Of a stretch of DNA of 16,184 bases, positions 1-8,170 are shown one piece after another. Below the pieces are notes generated by a model. The model worked only from the letters and a program-made list of their open reading frames with translations, was not told where the DNA came from and did not search any database. The stretch's first letter is position 1; each line of letters begins with the position of its first letter. This DNA is from JBGPHT01 sp041484525. Its GTDB lineage: Bacteria > Acidobacteriota > Terriglobia > Bryobacterales > Bryobacteraceae. Made by a program: the position numbers and the translations under genes. The stretch spans positions 1-16,184 of the forward strand of contig JBGPHT010000174.1 of the NCBI GenBank assembly GCA_041484525.1, written 5' to 3'.

Positions 1-117
1 GATCGCAAAAAGTATCCGACCGGTCTCAAGCCAGACCGGAATCTGATCTCCGCGCTCCGCCTTAAACACAGCGACGCATTACCGAAATGGAATTACACCA
101 TCGCCCCGAATCTGTGA
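1..117 (+). mobile_element. C-terminal end of a transposase, ISAzo13-family-like (partial, cut by window edge)
   Basis: Frame 1 is open from the first base and stops with TGA at 115-117, giving 38 residues. The pattern D-x-x-K-Y-P-T-G-L-K, then L-x-L-K-H, then W-N-Y-T-I-x-P and a stop resembles the extreme C-terminus of ISAzo13-type ('Rhodopirellula') DDE transposases, which typically end in a G-E-W-N-Y-T-I-x-P motif. The catalytic part lies to the left of the window, so I cannot say whether the element is intact. The usual residues just before W-N-Y-T-I (H-x-F-H-G-E/D) are replaced by H-S-D-A-L-P-K, so this could be a decayed or divergent copy. I could not recognise a terminal inverted repeat between 118 and 178. 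The family assignment is from memory of the motif, not from a search. Confidence 0.6.
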
Positions 118-178
118 AGTTAATTTTGAGTGGACCCTAAGCGGTTCCTGGACGGCCGCCCGCCAGTAGGCCATCGCC

Positions 179-1282
179 ATGGTGGATCACGTCTCATTGC
201 TCAAAGCGGCGGCGCTATTCACGCTCGCCGCTATCCTGCCGGCGCAGACCGCGGCGCCGAAGCCGATCCTTGGCACAGTCACGGAATTCAAGGTGGATTC
301 GCTCGAGCTCGGAGTCCAGCCGGACAACGGTGCAGCGGTATTCCTGAAGTTCGGGCCAGCCACGCAGGTGGTGCGGATCCCGCCCGGCGAGCGCGGCTTG
401 GAAAAGGCCACGCCCGCCAAAGTGAGCGAGATCGCTCTGGGCGATCGCGTCATGGTGTCGTTCGCGGACGGCATGGCGGAGGCGCGCCGCATTGTCCTCA
501 TCTCGTCGAGCGACATCGCCAGGCGCAACGCGGCCCAGCGTCTGGATTGGCAGAAGCGCGGCATCTCCGGCGTGGTGGCCGGGAAGAATGGCAACGAGAT
601 CGCGCTGGAGATTCGGACTTCCCAGGGGGCGCACACCGTCACGGTCGCGATTACCCGGAAGACGACGGTCCGCCGCTACGCGCCCGACTCGGTGCGGTTC
701 GCTGACGCCATACTGAGCAGCGCCGCGGAGATCGCCACAGGCGACCAGCTAAGAACCCGCGGTGAGAAGAGCGAGGACGGAACCAAGGTGACGGCCGAGG
801 ATGTCGTGTTCGGAACGTTCCTGACCAGGCTTGGTCTGATTACGGCGGTGGATCGCGATTCGAAGCAGATCAAGATCGAGGAGCTGGAAACGAAAAGGCC
901 GCTCACGATCAAGCTGACCACCGACACGCAATTCAAGATGATGCCGGAGGTCCGCGAGATGTTCGGCGCCATGATGACGGCGGGCGGCGGGCAGCACGGG
1001 CAGGGCAGTACTCTCGACATGGCGAAGATTCTCGGGGCGCTGCCGGCGGCCCGGATCGAGGACCTGAAGATCGGAGGGACGGTCATCGTCACCAGCACTC
1101 GAGGTGCAAAAATCGACGAGCTGAGCGCCATTATGCTTTTGGCGAACGCCGATTCTCTGATTCAAATGGCGCAGACGATGACGAAAGAGAAGGGCGCGAA
1201 CCCCATGGACGCGATCAACAAAATGCACGGCGGCATGCTGGGCGGTCCGGGGGGAGTCAGCCTGCCGGCGATGATTCCGTGA
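179..1282 (+). CDS. Secreted protein with three DUF5666-like beta-rich repeats
   Basis: A 367-residue protein of unknown biochemical role. The N-terminus (residues 1-24) is a short Sec-type signal peptide: L-L-K-A-A-A-L-F-T-L-A-A-I-L followed by P-A-Q. The mature part seems to hold three related beta-rich units, at about 31-110, 128-211 and 218-320. Each opens with a G-x-V/I-x-x-V/x-x-x-x-x-I-x-L pattern and then a 'T-x-T/V-x-x' strand. This is the look of DUF5666, small OB-like domains common in acidobacterial exported proteins. The C-terminal 35 residues are Met/Gly-rich and look disordered. ATG at 179 is preceded by AGTAGG (165-170) at an 8-nt spacing, which supports this start. The stop overlaps the GTG start of the next gene by four bases (GTGA, 1279-1282), so the two are probably translated together. 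A link to the outer-membrane receptor next door is inferred from this overlap only. Confidence 0.7.
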   Translation: MVDHVSLLKAAALFTLAAILPAQTAAPKPILGTVTEFKVDSLELGVQPDNGAAVFLKFGPATQVVRIPPGERGLEKATPAKVSEIALGDRVMVSFADGMAEARRIVLISSSDIARRNAAQRLDWQKRGISGVVAGKNGNEIALEIRTSQGAHTVTVAITRKTTVRRYAPDSVRFADAILSSAAEIATGDQLRTRGEKSEDGTKVTAEDVVFGTFLTRLGLITAVDRDSKQIKIEELETKRPLTIKLTTDTQFKMMPEVREMFGAMMTAGGGQHGQGSTLDMAKILGALPAARIEDLKIGGTVIVTSTRGAKIDELSAIMLLANADSLIQMAQTMTKEKGANPMDAINKMHGGMLGGPGGVSLPAMIP

Positions 1283-3159
1283 AGCGGCTATCAACCACAC
1301 TCGCGCTGGTCGTGTCTCTTCCCACAGCCTGGGGGCAAGTGCCGAGCCTGCGCGGCACGATCACCGATCCCTCGCATTCGCCGGTTCCAGGCGCTGTCGT
1401 GCAACTTCGCGGCCCCGCCCGCGATCTGCGCGCCAAATCCGATCACACGGGTCAGTATTCGTTTCCCTCGCTCGCGCCCGGCAAGTACCAGATTCGCGTC
1501 ATTGCTAGAGGGTTTTCGGTGACGTTGAAAAAGAATGTCGCCATCGACCGCGCGACGGTCTTCGACGCACAACTGGTGATTCAGTCCGAGACGCAGGTGG
1601 TCAACGTTGACGACGAACTCGGCCGCGTCAGCGCCGAACCGGAGGCGAACGGCGGCATCGTCGTGCTGCGCGAGAGGCAGATCGCGGTCTTGTCCGACGA
1701 TCCGGACGAACTTGCGTTGCAGTTGCAGGCGCTGGCTGGTCCGGCTCCGGGACCGGACGGCGGGCAGTTCTTCATCGACGGGTTCACCGGAGGCAAGCTG
1801 CCGCCGAAGTCGTCGATCCGCGAGGTGCGCATCAATTCGAACCCCTTCTCGCCCGAGTACGACCGCCCCGGATTCGCGCGCATCGAGATCTTCACCAAAC
1901 CGGGTAGCGACTCCATCCGCGGCCAGGCATTCGCGCAGTACAACGGCGACTTTCTGAACTCGCGTAACCCGCTGCTCACCGCGTCCACGCGGCCGCCCTA
2001 TCAGGCGCAGATCTATGGGTTCAACATCAGCGGTCCGGTGAACAAGAAGAAAGCCTCGTTCACGCTCGACATCGAGCGGCGCAAGATCGACGAAAACGCG
2101 CTCGTTTTAGCTACCACGCTCGACAGCAATCTGAACCCGGTCACGATCAGCCAGGCGGTGGCGACGCCCCAGTCGCGAACCACCATCAGCCCGCGCCTCG
2201 ACTACGCCCTCAACCGGAAGAACACGCTGGTGGTCCGCTATCAGGACCTGCGGATCGGGCTGGACAATTTGGGTATCGGCGATTTCAACCTGGCATCGCG
2301 CGCATATAACGAGAAGCAGACCGAGTACACCGCGCAGGTCACTGAGACGGCGATGATCGACGCGCGGGCGATCAACGAGACGCGGTTTCAGTTTTTGCGC
2401 TCGACGCTGGATGACGCGGGCCTTGATGCTACGCCCGCGATCAACGTGCAGGGAGCGTTTTCGGGCGGCGGAGCAACCACCGGCAACTCCGGCTCGACCA
2501 CTAACAATCAGGAACTGACGAACACTTCCACATACACGAAGGGGCGGCACACGATCAAGTGGGGCGGCCGTCTGCGGCACTCGAATGTGGCTGACACGTC
2601 GCGCAACAATTTCGCCGGCACGTTCACCTTCTACACCCTGGCCCAGTATCAGCGGACGCTGGCATTGCAGCAGGCCGGATACACGGGCGCGCAGATTGCG
2701 CAATTGGGCGCTGGACCCTCGCAGTTCAGCCTGAACGCCGGAACTCCCGCCGCCCGCGTCAGCCAGACCGATGCCGGCCTCTTCGGCAACGACGACTGGC
2801 GCGCGCGGCCGAACCTGACGCTCAGCTTCGGCCTGCGTTACGAGGCACAGACGAACCGTGGGGATCTGTCGAATTGGGCGCCGCGACTGGGCATCGCCTG
2901 GGGTTTGGACGGGAAGACCAACCGGCCTGCGAAAACCGTGCTACGAGCCGGCTTCGGGACCTTCTACGACCGCATCCCGCTCGCCGTGACTCTCAACAAT
3001 CTTCGCTACAACGGCACGGCGCAGCAATCGCACCTGATCCTCAACCCCACTTTCTTCCCCTCAATTCCGCCGGCCGGCATCGTCACCACCAGCGTCAGGA
3101 AAACCAAAGCGCAGGCAGGGTTGGATGGGGGCCGCGACACCGGCTATCATTATTTCTAA
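1279..3159 (+). CDS. Oar-like / TonB-dependent-receptor-like outer-membrane protein, truncated in mid-barrel
   Basis: 626 residues, GTG start overlapping the upstream stop. Residues 1-20 form a signal peptide ending T-A-W-G-Q. Residues about 23-105 are a carboxypeptidase-regulatory-like domain (G-T-I-T-D-P-S...P-V-P-G-A-V-V; G-Q-Y-S-F-P-S-L-A-P-G-K-Y). Residues about 110-230 resemble a plug domain (F-F-I-D-G-F-T-G-G; N-P-F-S-P-E-Y-D-R-P-G; I-x-I-F-T-K-P-G), followed by alternating beta-strands of a barrel. Acidobacterial relatives usually run to roughly 850-1200 residues and have a few hundred residues after the F-Y-D-R motif. Here F-Y-D-R (encoded near 2966-2977) is followed by N-P-T-F-F-P-S-I-P-P-A-G, then an unrelated charged tail and TAA. 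The terminal F is there, but the alternating hydrophobic pattern of an outer-membrane C-terminal signal is not. The 3' half therefore looks deleted, and the protein is possibly non-functional. The substrate is unknown; members are thought to bind carbohydrates or peptides. Confidence 0.75.
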   Translation: MKRLSTTLALVVSLPTAWGQVPSLRGTITDPSHSPVPGAVVQLRGPARDLRAKSDHTGQYSFPSLAPGKYQIRVIARGFSVTLKKNVAIDRATVFDAQLVIQSETQVVNVDDELGRVSAEPEANGGIVVLRERQIAVLSDDPDELALQLQALAGPAPGPDGGQFFIDGFTGGKLPPKSSIREVRINSNPFSPEYDRPGFARIEIFTKPGSDSIRGQAFAQYNGDFLNSRNPLLTASTRPPYQAQIYGFNISGPVNKKKASFTLDIERRKIDENALVLATTLDSNLNPVTISQAVATPQSRTTISPRLDYALNRKNTLVVRYQDLRIGLDNLGIGDFNLASRAYNEKQTEYTAQVTETAMIDARAINETRFQFLRSTLDDAGLDATPAINVQGAFSGGGATTGNSGSTTNNQELTNTSTYTKGRHTIKWGGRLRHSNVADTSRNNFAGTFTFYTLAQYQRTLALQQAGYTGAQIAQLGAGPSQFSLNAGTPAARVSQTDAGLFGNDDWRARPNLTLSFGLRYEAQTNRGDLSNWAPRLGIAWGLDGKTNRPAKTVLRAGFGTFYDRIPLAVTLNNLRYNGTAQQSHLILNPTFFPSIPPAGIVTTSVRKTKAQAGLDGGRDTGYHYF

Positions 3160-3269
3160 CTGGATGTGGGATTACCAGTGCCAAGGGGCTTCAAAAGGTC
3201 CAGGACGAAGAAAAGGCGAATTGCTTTGGGTGCAACACGCCTCTACATTCCGTACGTCTAAGGTACTTT
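3160..3269 (+). other. Short intergenic stretch between truncated receptor and M16 gene
   Basis: About 110 nt, lower in GC than both neighbours. It has no recognisable receptor remnant in any frame and no clear terminator hairpin. The reading frame of the M16 gene stays open back through this stretch and into the receptor gene to 2874. That extension carries no signal peptide or domain and is rejected. The stretch probably marks the right side of the deletion that removed the receptor's 3' end, and it holds the M16 promoter candidate and ribosome binding site. Confidence 0.5.
3221..3249 (+). promoter_or_regulatory. Candidate sigma70 promoter for the M16 peptidase gene
   Basis: TTGCTT (3221-3226) and TACATT (3244-3249) are separated by 17 nt. 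Each shares four or more positions with the -35 and -10 consensus. Transcription would begin near 3256, which leaves a very short leader holding TAAGG (3259-3263) 6 nt before ATG 3270. The placement is attractive but rests on consensus matching alone. Confidence 0.35.
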
Positions 3270-6017
3270 ATGCGTAGTAACGTTGCTAACTCGCGCTTTG
3301 CGCTCTTGACGGCTGCCCTCGTCTTCACGACTGCGGCCTTTTCTCAAACCCTGCCGAAAGGCGTGCAGAAGGTGACCGCTGTCGAGGGCATCACCGAGTA
3401 CACGCTGCCTAACGGCCTTCACGTCCTGTTGTTCCCGGATGCGAGCAAGCCTAAGGTGACGGTGAATGTCACGTACCTGGTGGGCTCGCGTCACGAGGGC
3501 TACGGTGAAACCGGCATGGCCCACCTGCTCGAGCACATGCTGTTCAAGCAGACGAAATCGGGGCGGGACGTCAAGAAGGAACTGTCCGGCCATGGGGCTC
3601 AATTCAACGGCAGCACGGATTGGGACAGGACCAACTACTTCGAGACCGTCAACGCGACGGATGAGAATCTCAAGTGGGCGATCCTGCTCGAAGCCGAGCG
3701 CATGACGGGCATGCGGATCGAGAAAGCGCTTCTCGACACCGAGATGACCGTGGTGCGCAACGAATTCGAACTGGGCGAGAGCGACCCCAGCCGGATCCTG
3801 ATGCAGCGGGTCATGGAGGCGGCCTACACGTTCCATGCCTACGGGCGATCGCCGATCGGGAGCCGGTCGGACATCGAGAATGTGTCGATACCGCACCTGG
3901 ACGCGTTCTATCAGAAGCATTACCAGCCGGACGATGCCGTGCTGACGGTGGCGGGAAAGTTCGACGAGTCGAAGGCGCTGGCGTGGATCGCAGAGTCGTT
4001 CGGCGCTATTCCGCGCCCAACGCGCAAGCTGGAGCCGACCTATACGGTGGAGCCCACGCAGGACGGCGAACGTTCCGTCACGCTGCGCCGCGTCGGTGAG
4101 AACCAGGTGTTCGACGTTCTGTACCACGTGCCGTCCGGCTCGCACCCGGATAGTGCGGCGCTCGAGGTATTGACCTCGGTCCTGGGCGACGTGCCGTCGG
4201 GCCGGTTGTACAAGGCGCTGGTGGACAACAAGAAGGCAGTGTCCGCCAGCATGTTCTTTGCCGAGCAGCACGACCCGGGCTTCCTCATGGGTTCGATTCG
4301 ATTGGGCGCCGCCCAGTCGATGGACGAAGCGCGGCAAATCGCGCTCAAGACGATCGAGGGATTGGTGGCCGAACCGCCGTCGAAGGAGGAAGTGGAGCGG
4401 TCGAAGACGCGGCTGTTGAAGAACCTGGAGCTGACACTTACCAACTCGGAAGAGGTTGGCATTTTCATCAGCGAGGCCGCCGCGGCAGGCGACTGGCGGC
4501 TCATCTTTTTGGGCCGCGACGATTTGAAGAAGGTCACCGAGCAGGACGTTCTGCGGGTTGCCAAGGCCTACCTGAAGGAATCCAATCGTACGGCCGGTAC
4601 GTTCGTGCCGACCAAGAATCCGGATCGCGCCGAAATCCCGCCTCCGCCCGACGTGACCGCGATGCTCAAGGACTACAAGGGCGGTGCGTCCGTATCGCAG
4701 GGCGAGGTATTCGATCCGACGCCGGCCAACATCGAGGCGCGCGTCGTGCGGTCCAAGCTAGCCAACGGCACGAAGGTGGCGCTGCTGCAAAAGCAGACGC
4801 GCGGGGGCACGGTAATCGTCCAGATGACGCTCCGCTTCGCCGACGAGAAGGCGCTATTCGGCAAGAGCTCGGTGGCGCAGATGGCCGGATCGCTGCTGAT
4901 GCGCGGGACCAGGAACAAATCGCGCCAGCAGATTCAGGATGAGATCGACCGTCTGAAAGCCCACATCAGCGTCAGCGGCAGCTTCAACAACGCCAACGCT
5001 TCGATTGAAACCACGGAAGCCAACCTGCCGGGCGCGCTGCGGCTGGTGGCGGAGATTCTGCGCGAGCCGGCTTTCCCGGAGAACGAATTCGAGCAGATTC
5101 GCCAGCAGCGGATCGCGGCCATCGAAAATAGCCGCACCGATCCACAGGCGGTGGCATTCAACGAGATGAACCGCCATCTGGCCTCGCAGTACGCGCGCGG
5201 GGATTGGCGTTACGTCTCCACGCCGGACGAGGCGATCGAGGATCTGAAGAAGGTGACGCTGGCGGACGTGCGCAGCTTCTATCAGCAGTTTTATGGGATC
5301 TCGGAGTCGGAACTGGCCATCTCGGGGCAGTTCGACAAGGCGGCGGTACAGAAGTTGGTGGGCGAGTTGTTCGGCGAGTGGAAGAGCCCGGTGGCTTACA
5401 AGCGGCCGCTGACCCCATACGCCAAGCTGCCGGCGTTGGACCGCAGACTCGAAACCCCCGACAAGCAGAATGCATTTTTCATTGCTGCTCTGAAGACGAA
5501 GCTGTCCGACGATGATCCGGATTATCCGGCCATGCTCCTGGCAGACTACATGCTCGGCGGTTCCACGGCTTCCCGCCTCTTCACTCGAATTCGGGAAAAA
5601 GAGGGATTGGGTTACACCGTTCAAAGCCAGTTGTCCGTGCCCACCAAGGATGATGGAGCGACCTTCATGGGCATCGCGATCTCCGCGCCGCAAAATGGGC
5701 CCAAGGTCGAGGCCAGCTTCAAAGACGAACTGGCGCATATTGTGAAGGACGGTTTCAAGGCGGACGAAGTCGCGAGCAGTAAGAAAGCCTGGCTGGAGGA
5801 GGAGAGTGTGGCGCGTTCGCAGGACGGGGCGCTCACTCGGACGTTGATGTTCCGCGATCGGTTCGACCGCACCTTGAAATGGGACGAGGCGCTCGAGGCG
5901 AAGGTGGCGGCGCTGACCGCCGACCAGGTGACCGAGGCATTCCGGCGGCATGTGGACCTGGCCGCCATCAGCTATGTGAAGGCGGGCGATTTCAAGAAAG
6001 CGGGCGTGAGCCAGTAG
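3270..6017 (+). CDS. Periplasmic M16-family zinc metallopeptidase, two-domain (pitrilysin/PqqL-like)
   Basis: 915 residues from ATG 3270. This start is chosen because TAAGG lies 6 nt upstream and the first 26 residues form a clean signal peptide (A-L-L-T-A-A-L-V-F-T-T-A-A-F-S-Q). The inverted zinc motif H-L-L-E-H is at residues 85-89. The third zinc ligand is E165 in R-N-E-F-E, the normal distance of about 76 residues for family M16. The N-terminal half (about 40-460) is therefore the catalytic pair of M16 domains. The second half (about 490-900) repeats the fold without a zinc motif (V-A-Q-M-A-G-S-L-L-M-R-G). It keeps the C-terminal R/Y signature in R-I-R-E-K-E-G-L-G-Y, which helps position substrate in the clamshell. 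The family degrades peptides in the periplasm; the real substrate is unknown. It is converged upon by the TPR gene only 9 nt downstream. It may be transcribed on its own. Confidence 0.9.
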   Translation: MRSNVANSRFALLTAALVFTTAAFSQTLPKGVQKVTAVEGITEYTLPNGLHVLLFPDASKPKVTVNVTYLVGSRHEGYGETGMAHLLEHMLFKQTKSGRDVKKELSGHGAQFNGSTDWDRTNYFETVNATDENLKWAILLEAERMTGMRIEKALLDTEMTVVRNEFELGESDPSRILMQRVMEAAYTFHAYGRSPIGSRSDIENVSIPHLDAFYQKHYQPDDAVLTVAGKFDESKALAWIAESFGAIPRPTRKLEPTYTVEPTQDGERSVTLRRVGENQVFDVLYHVPSGSHPDSAALEVLTSVLGDVPSGRLYKALVDNKKAVSASMFFAEQHDPGFLMGSIRLGAAQSMDEARQIALKTIEGLVAEPPSKEEVERSKTRLLKNLELTLTNSEEVGIFISEAAAAGDWRLIFLGRDDLKKVTEQDVLRVAKAYLKESNRTAGTFVPTKNPDRAEIPPPPDVTAMLKDYKGGASVSQGEVFDPTPANIEARVVRSKLANGTKVALLQKQTRGGTVIVQMTLRFADEKALFGKSSVAQMAGSLLMRGTRNKSRQQIQDEIDRLKAHISVSGSFNNANASIETTEANLPGALRLVAEILREPAFPENEFEQIRQQRIAAIENSRTDPQAVAFNEMNRHLASQYARGDWRYVSTPDEAIEDLKKVTLADVRSFYQQFYGISESELAISGQFDKAAVQKLVGELFGEWKSPVAYKRPLTPYAKLPALDRRLETPDKQNAFFIAALKTKLSDDDPDYPAMLLADYMLGGSTASRLFTRIREKEGLGYTVQSQLSVPTKDDGATFMGIAISAPQNGPKVEASFKDELAHIVKDGFKADEVASSKKAWLEEESVARSQDGALTRTLMFRDRFDRTLKWDEALEAKVAALTADQVTEAFRRHVDLAAISYVKAGDFKKAGVSQ

Positions 6018-6036
6018 GGCGCCCGCCTACTTCTTT
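6014..6036. terminator. Short hairpin shared by two convergent genes, possible terminator
   Basis: GTAGG (6014-6018) is complementary to CCTAC (6026-6030), with a GC-rich 7-nt loop. On the plus strand it is followed by TTCTTTT. The stem overlaps the stop codons of both the M16 gene (6015-6017) and the TPR gene (6027-6029), so one hairpin could serve both directions. The stem is only 5 bp and the T tract is interrupted, so this is a weak call. Confidence 0.35.
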
Positions 6037-8093
6037 TGCCCCTCTGAGCGATACGCCAGGTCGATCGCGCCGGCCGGGACCGCCTTGAACGGCATTCCCT
6101 GAATGGTCTGCTTCTGCTCGACCGCCAGCCGGTCGGCCTGCTTCGCCATCCTCGAGATGTTCATGCCGACGCGCCGCATGTCCACGGCGACGTCGAAGGC
6201 GCCTATCGGATCGAACATCAAGCCAAACGCGTCGTTGGCCAGCATGGCGAAGTCGTACACCATCCGCAGTTTTTCGCCCGTGGTCATCGACTCCTTGCCG
6301 AGCTTCGCCGTGTCGAAACCCATGTAGCGCGCGAACTGGCGGGTGTAGTTGTTGGTGTAACGCCTGACGCCCGGCCCTTTGGGAGGCAGCCCCAGCGCCA
6401 TATGCAGCGGCTCGATCACCAGCCGGCGCTGTTTGATCTTGCGGTCGTTCAATTCGAGCAGGATGAATCCGTCTCTGGTTTCCAGCTTCTTGATGCCCTC
6501 CGCCGTAAGCGTGAATCCGTCGAACGTTTGTCCGCGCAGCCCTTCCGCCGTTCCGAAATTCCCCAGCTTGTCCTGGCCCGCTGCCGACGCGGGCGGGGAA
6601 GTCCGGTGCTTCTTGGGGTTGTACAGCGCGACTCTGACAATACGGACGGTATCCTTTTCCATTTCGAACTTGACGTATTCGCGCGGCCTGCCGGCCTTAT
6701 CCTTCGCATCCCTGAAGGGACGGTCGTAGATGACTCCGTAGAAACTGACGGGCAACTTGTGCGAGAGAAGAACATCGTTGCTTCGCCTCACGGCACGGAA
6801 GTCGTTCATCTGGGAAAAGACGAAGCCCTTGAAATTATTCAGCTCGGGCGTCAGTGGACAAAGTCCGCCGGCGGCGCGCAGTTTCTCGTTGGCCGCCTGG
6901 AACTGATATACGGCGAACGGCCGCCCCACCAGGTCGCCTTCCCAAATGACCTTTTGCAACAAGTCCACCAGCGGCTCCCGCGCGGCGGCGACCAACGATT
7001 TGCAATCCTGTTGCCGCTTGTCGAGGCTGTCCAGCATGAGCTGCGCCTGCAGCTTCCTGTCTTCCGACGCCTCGGCCGCCATGGCGCTCTGCCAAAAGGC
7101 CCGGGCCTCGCCGGTCTTGCCCTCGGCTTCGAGCAGCTCCGCCAGTTTACGCTTCGGATCCGCCAACTGCGGCGCCAATGTTTCGATCTCCCGATAGGCG
7201 GCGATGGCGCGATCGTATCGCCGGTCGTCGACATCCTGCTGCGCCCGTGCATACAGCGCGCGGACGGTTTTGCCGGCGGCCTCGGGCAATTCCTGAAGGC
7301 TCTTCAGCAGGCCGATTCTCAACAGCACGGCATCGCCATCCACAGCTTCGGGCGCCATCACGTTGTACTGCGTGAAAAGCACGATGGCCTCGTCATGCCG
7401 GCCTTCCTGTTCGGCGCATTTCGCCAGATCGAACAGCAGCGCGGGATTGCCGGCCGACGCCGGCTGCAATTGTTTGAGAGCCGCGCACAGTCCAGGCGCG
7501 GGCGCCAGGTTAGCCGGCGCGTCTTCATCGTCGTCGTCCGGCTCCTTGCCGGCCATCGCGGCAATTTGTATGTTGACCCCGCTGAGCTGCGGTTTGAATC
7601 GCTCCGCAAGGGAAGGCGAGTCGAGCCCCATCTCCATGGCCGAACGCAACTGGGCGGCGCGCTCCTGTTGGGCGCCATCGTGCAACGATGCCGCATATCC
7701 GTCGAGCAGGACCACCGCCGCGGAGTGTTCCCCCCGCTGGTATTTCGTCAACGCGAGATCGTAAGCGGCGGTCGGGTTTCCCGGCTGCATTCCCAGGACC
7801 GACTCGAGCAGCTCGTTCGCCTGCGCGAAATCCTTCGCCTGATAAGCGCGCCCGGCTGTGGTCAGCAGCGTCTTGACTTTTGCGGCGACGAGATCATTGA
7901 CCCGCTTGAGACCGTCTTCCGCCGATTTGTCGGCAGCGTTCCCTTCGGCCTGCAGGTAGTAGCTTCTGGCTTCGAGCAGTTTCCCCTGCTTCTCCGCCGT
8001 TTGCGCCAGTTTCGCAAGTCTCTTGGCCTCCGCTTTGCTGGCCTTCCTTGGATCTGTATCCGCCCCGGCCGCGGACGCGAACAGCAGAAACAC
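6027..8093 (-). CDS. Exported tetratricopeptide-repeat protein with an uncharacterised C-terminal domain
   Basis: 688 residues from GTG 8093, the only conventional start available. Residues about 20-370 are alpha-helical TPR-type repeats, e.g. A-R-S-Y-Y-L-Q-A, A-Y-D-L-A-L-T-K-Y-Q-R-G-E and A-I-A-A-Y-R-E-I-E-T-L-A-P. They are interrupted near residue 183 by an acidic linker (D-D-D-D-E-D) and a P/A-rich stretch. From about 385 to the end the protein changes to a mixed beta/alpha domain (P-F-A-V-Y-Q-F, F-Y-G-V-I-Y-D-R-P-F, D-G-F-I-L-L-E-L-N-D) that I do not recognise. The GTG start leaves only a stub of signal peptide (F-L-L-F-A-S-A-A-G-A-D). Upstream in-frame codons would supply L-R-R-G-I-W-A-I-V and complete it, so the real start may be a rare codon or there may be an error here. 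It lies 77 nt after the DDAH-like gene on the same strand and is probably co-transcribed with it. Its role is unknown; scaffolding in the periplasm is a guess. Confidence 0.65.
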   Translation of the reverse strand: MFLLFASAAGADTDPRKASKAEAKRLAKLAQTAEKQGKLLEARSYYLQAEGNAADKSAEDGLKRVNDLVAAKVKTLLTTAGRAYQAKDFAQANELLESVLGMQPGNPTAAYDLALTKYQRGEHSAAVVLLDGYAASLHDGAQQERAAQLRSAMEMGLDSPSLAERFKPQLSGVNIQIAAMAGKEPDDDDEDAPANLAPAPGLCAALKQLQPASAGNPALLFDLAKCAEQEGRHDEAIVLFTQYNVMAPEAVDGDAVLLRIGLLKSLQELPEAAGKTVRALYARAQQDVDDRRYDRAIAAYREIETLAPQLADPKRKLAELLEAEGKTGEARAFWQSAMAAEASEDRKLQAQLMLDSLDKRQQDCKSLVAAAREPLVDLLQKVIWEGDLVGRPFAVYQFQAANEKLRAAGGLCPLTPELNNFKGFVFSQMNDFRAVRRSNDVLLSHKLPVSFYGVIYDRPFRDAKDKAGRPREYVKFEMEKDTVRIVRVALYNPKKHRTSPPASAAGQDKLGNFGTAEGLRGQTFDGFTLTAEGIKKLETRDGFILLELNDRKIKQRRLVIEPLHMALGLPPKGPGVRRYTNNYTRQFARYMGFDTAKLGKESMTTGEKLRMVYDFAMLANDAFGLMFDPIGAFDVAVDMRRVGMNISRMAKQADRLAVEQKQTIQGMPFKAVPAGAIDLAYRSEGQKK

Positions 8094-8170
8094 AATTGCC
8101 CAAATGCCCCGTCGCAGTCTAGTCGTATGATCCCCCGGTCGCCAGTTAGCGCGCCCAATTGTACCGTACG

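Noticed and set aside
2874..3269. Upstream extension of the M16 reading frame into the receptor gene
   Set aside because: The extra 132 codons are out-of-frame receptor DNA. The signal peptide and TAAGG site support ATG 3270.
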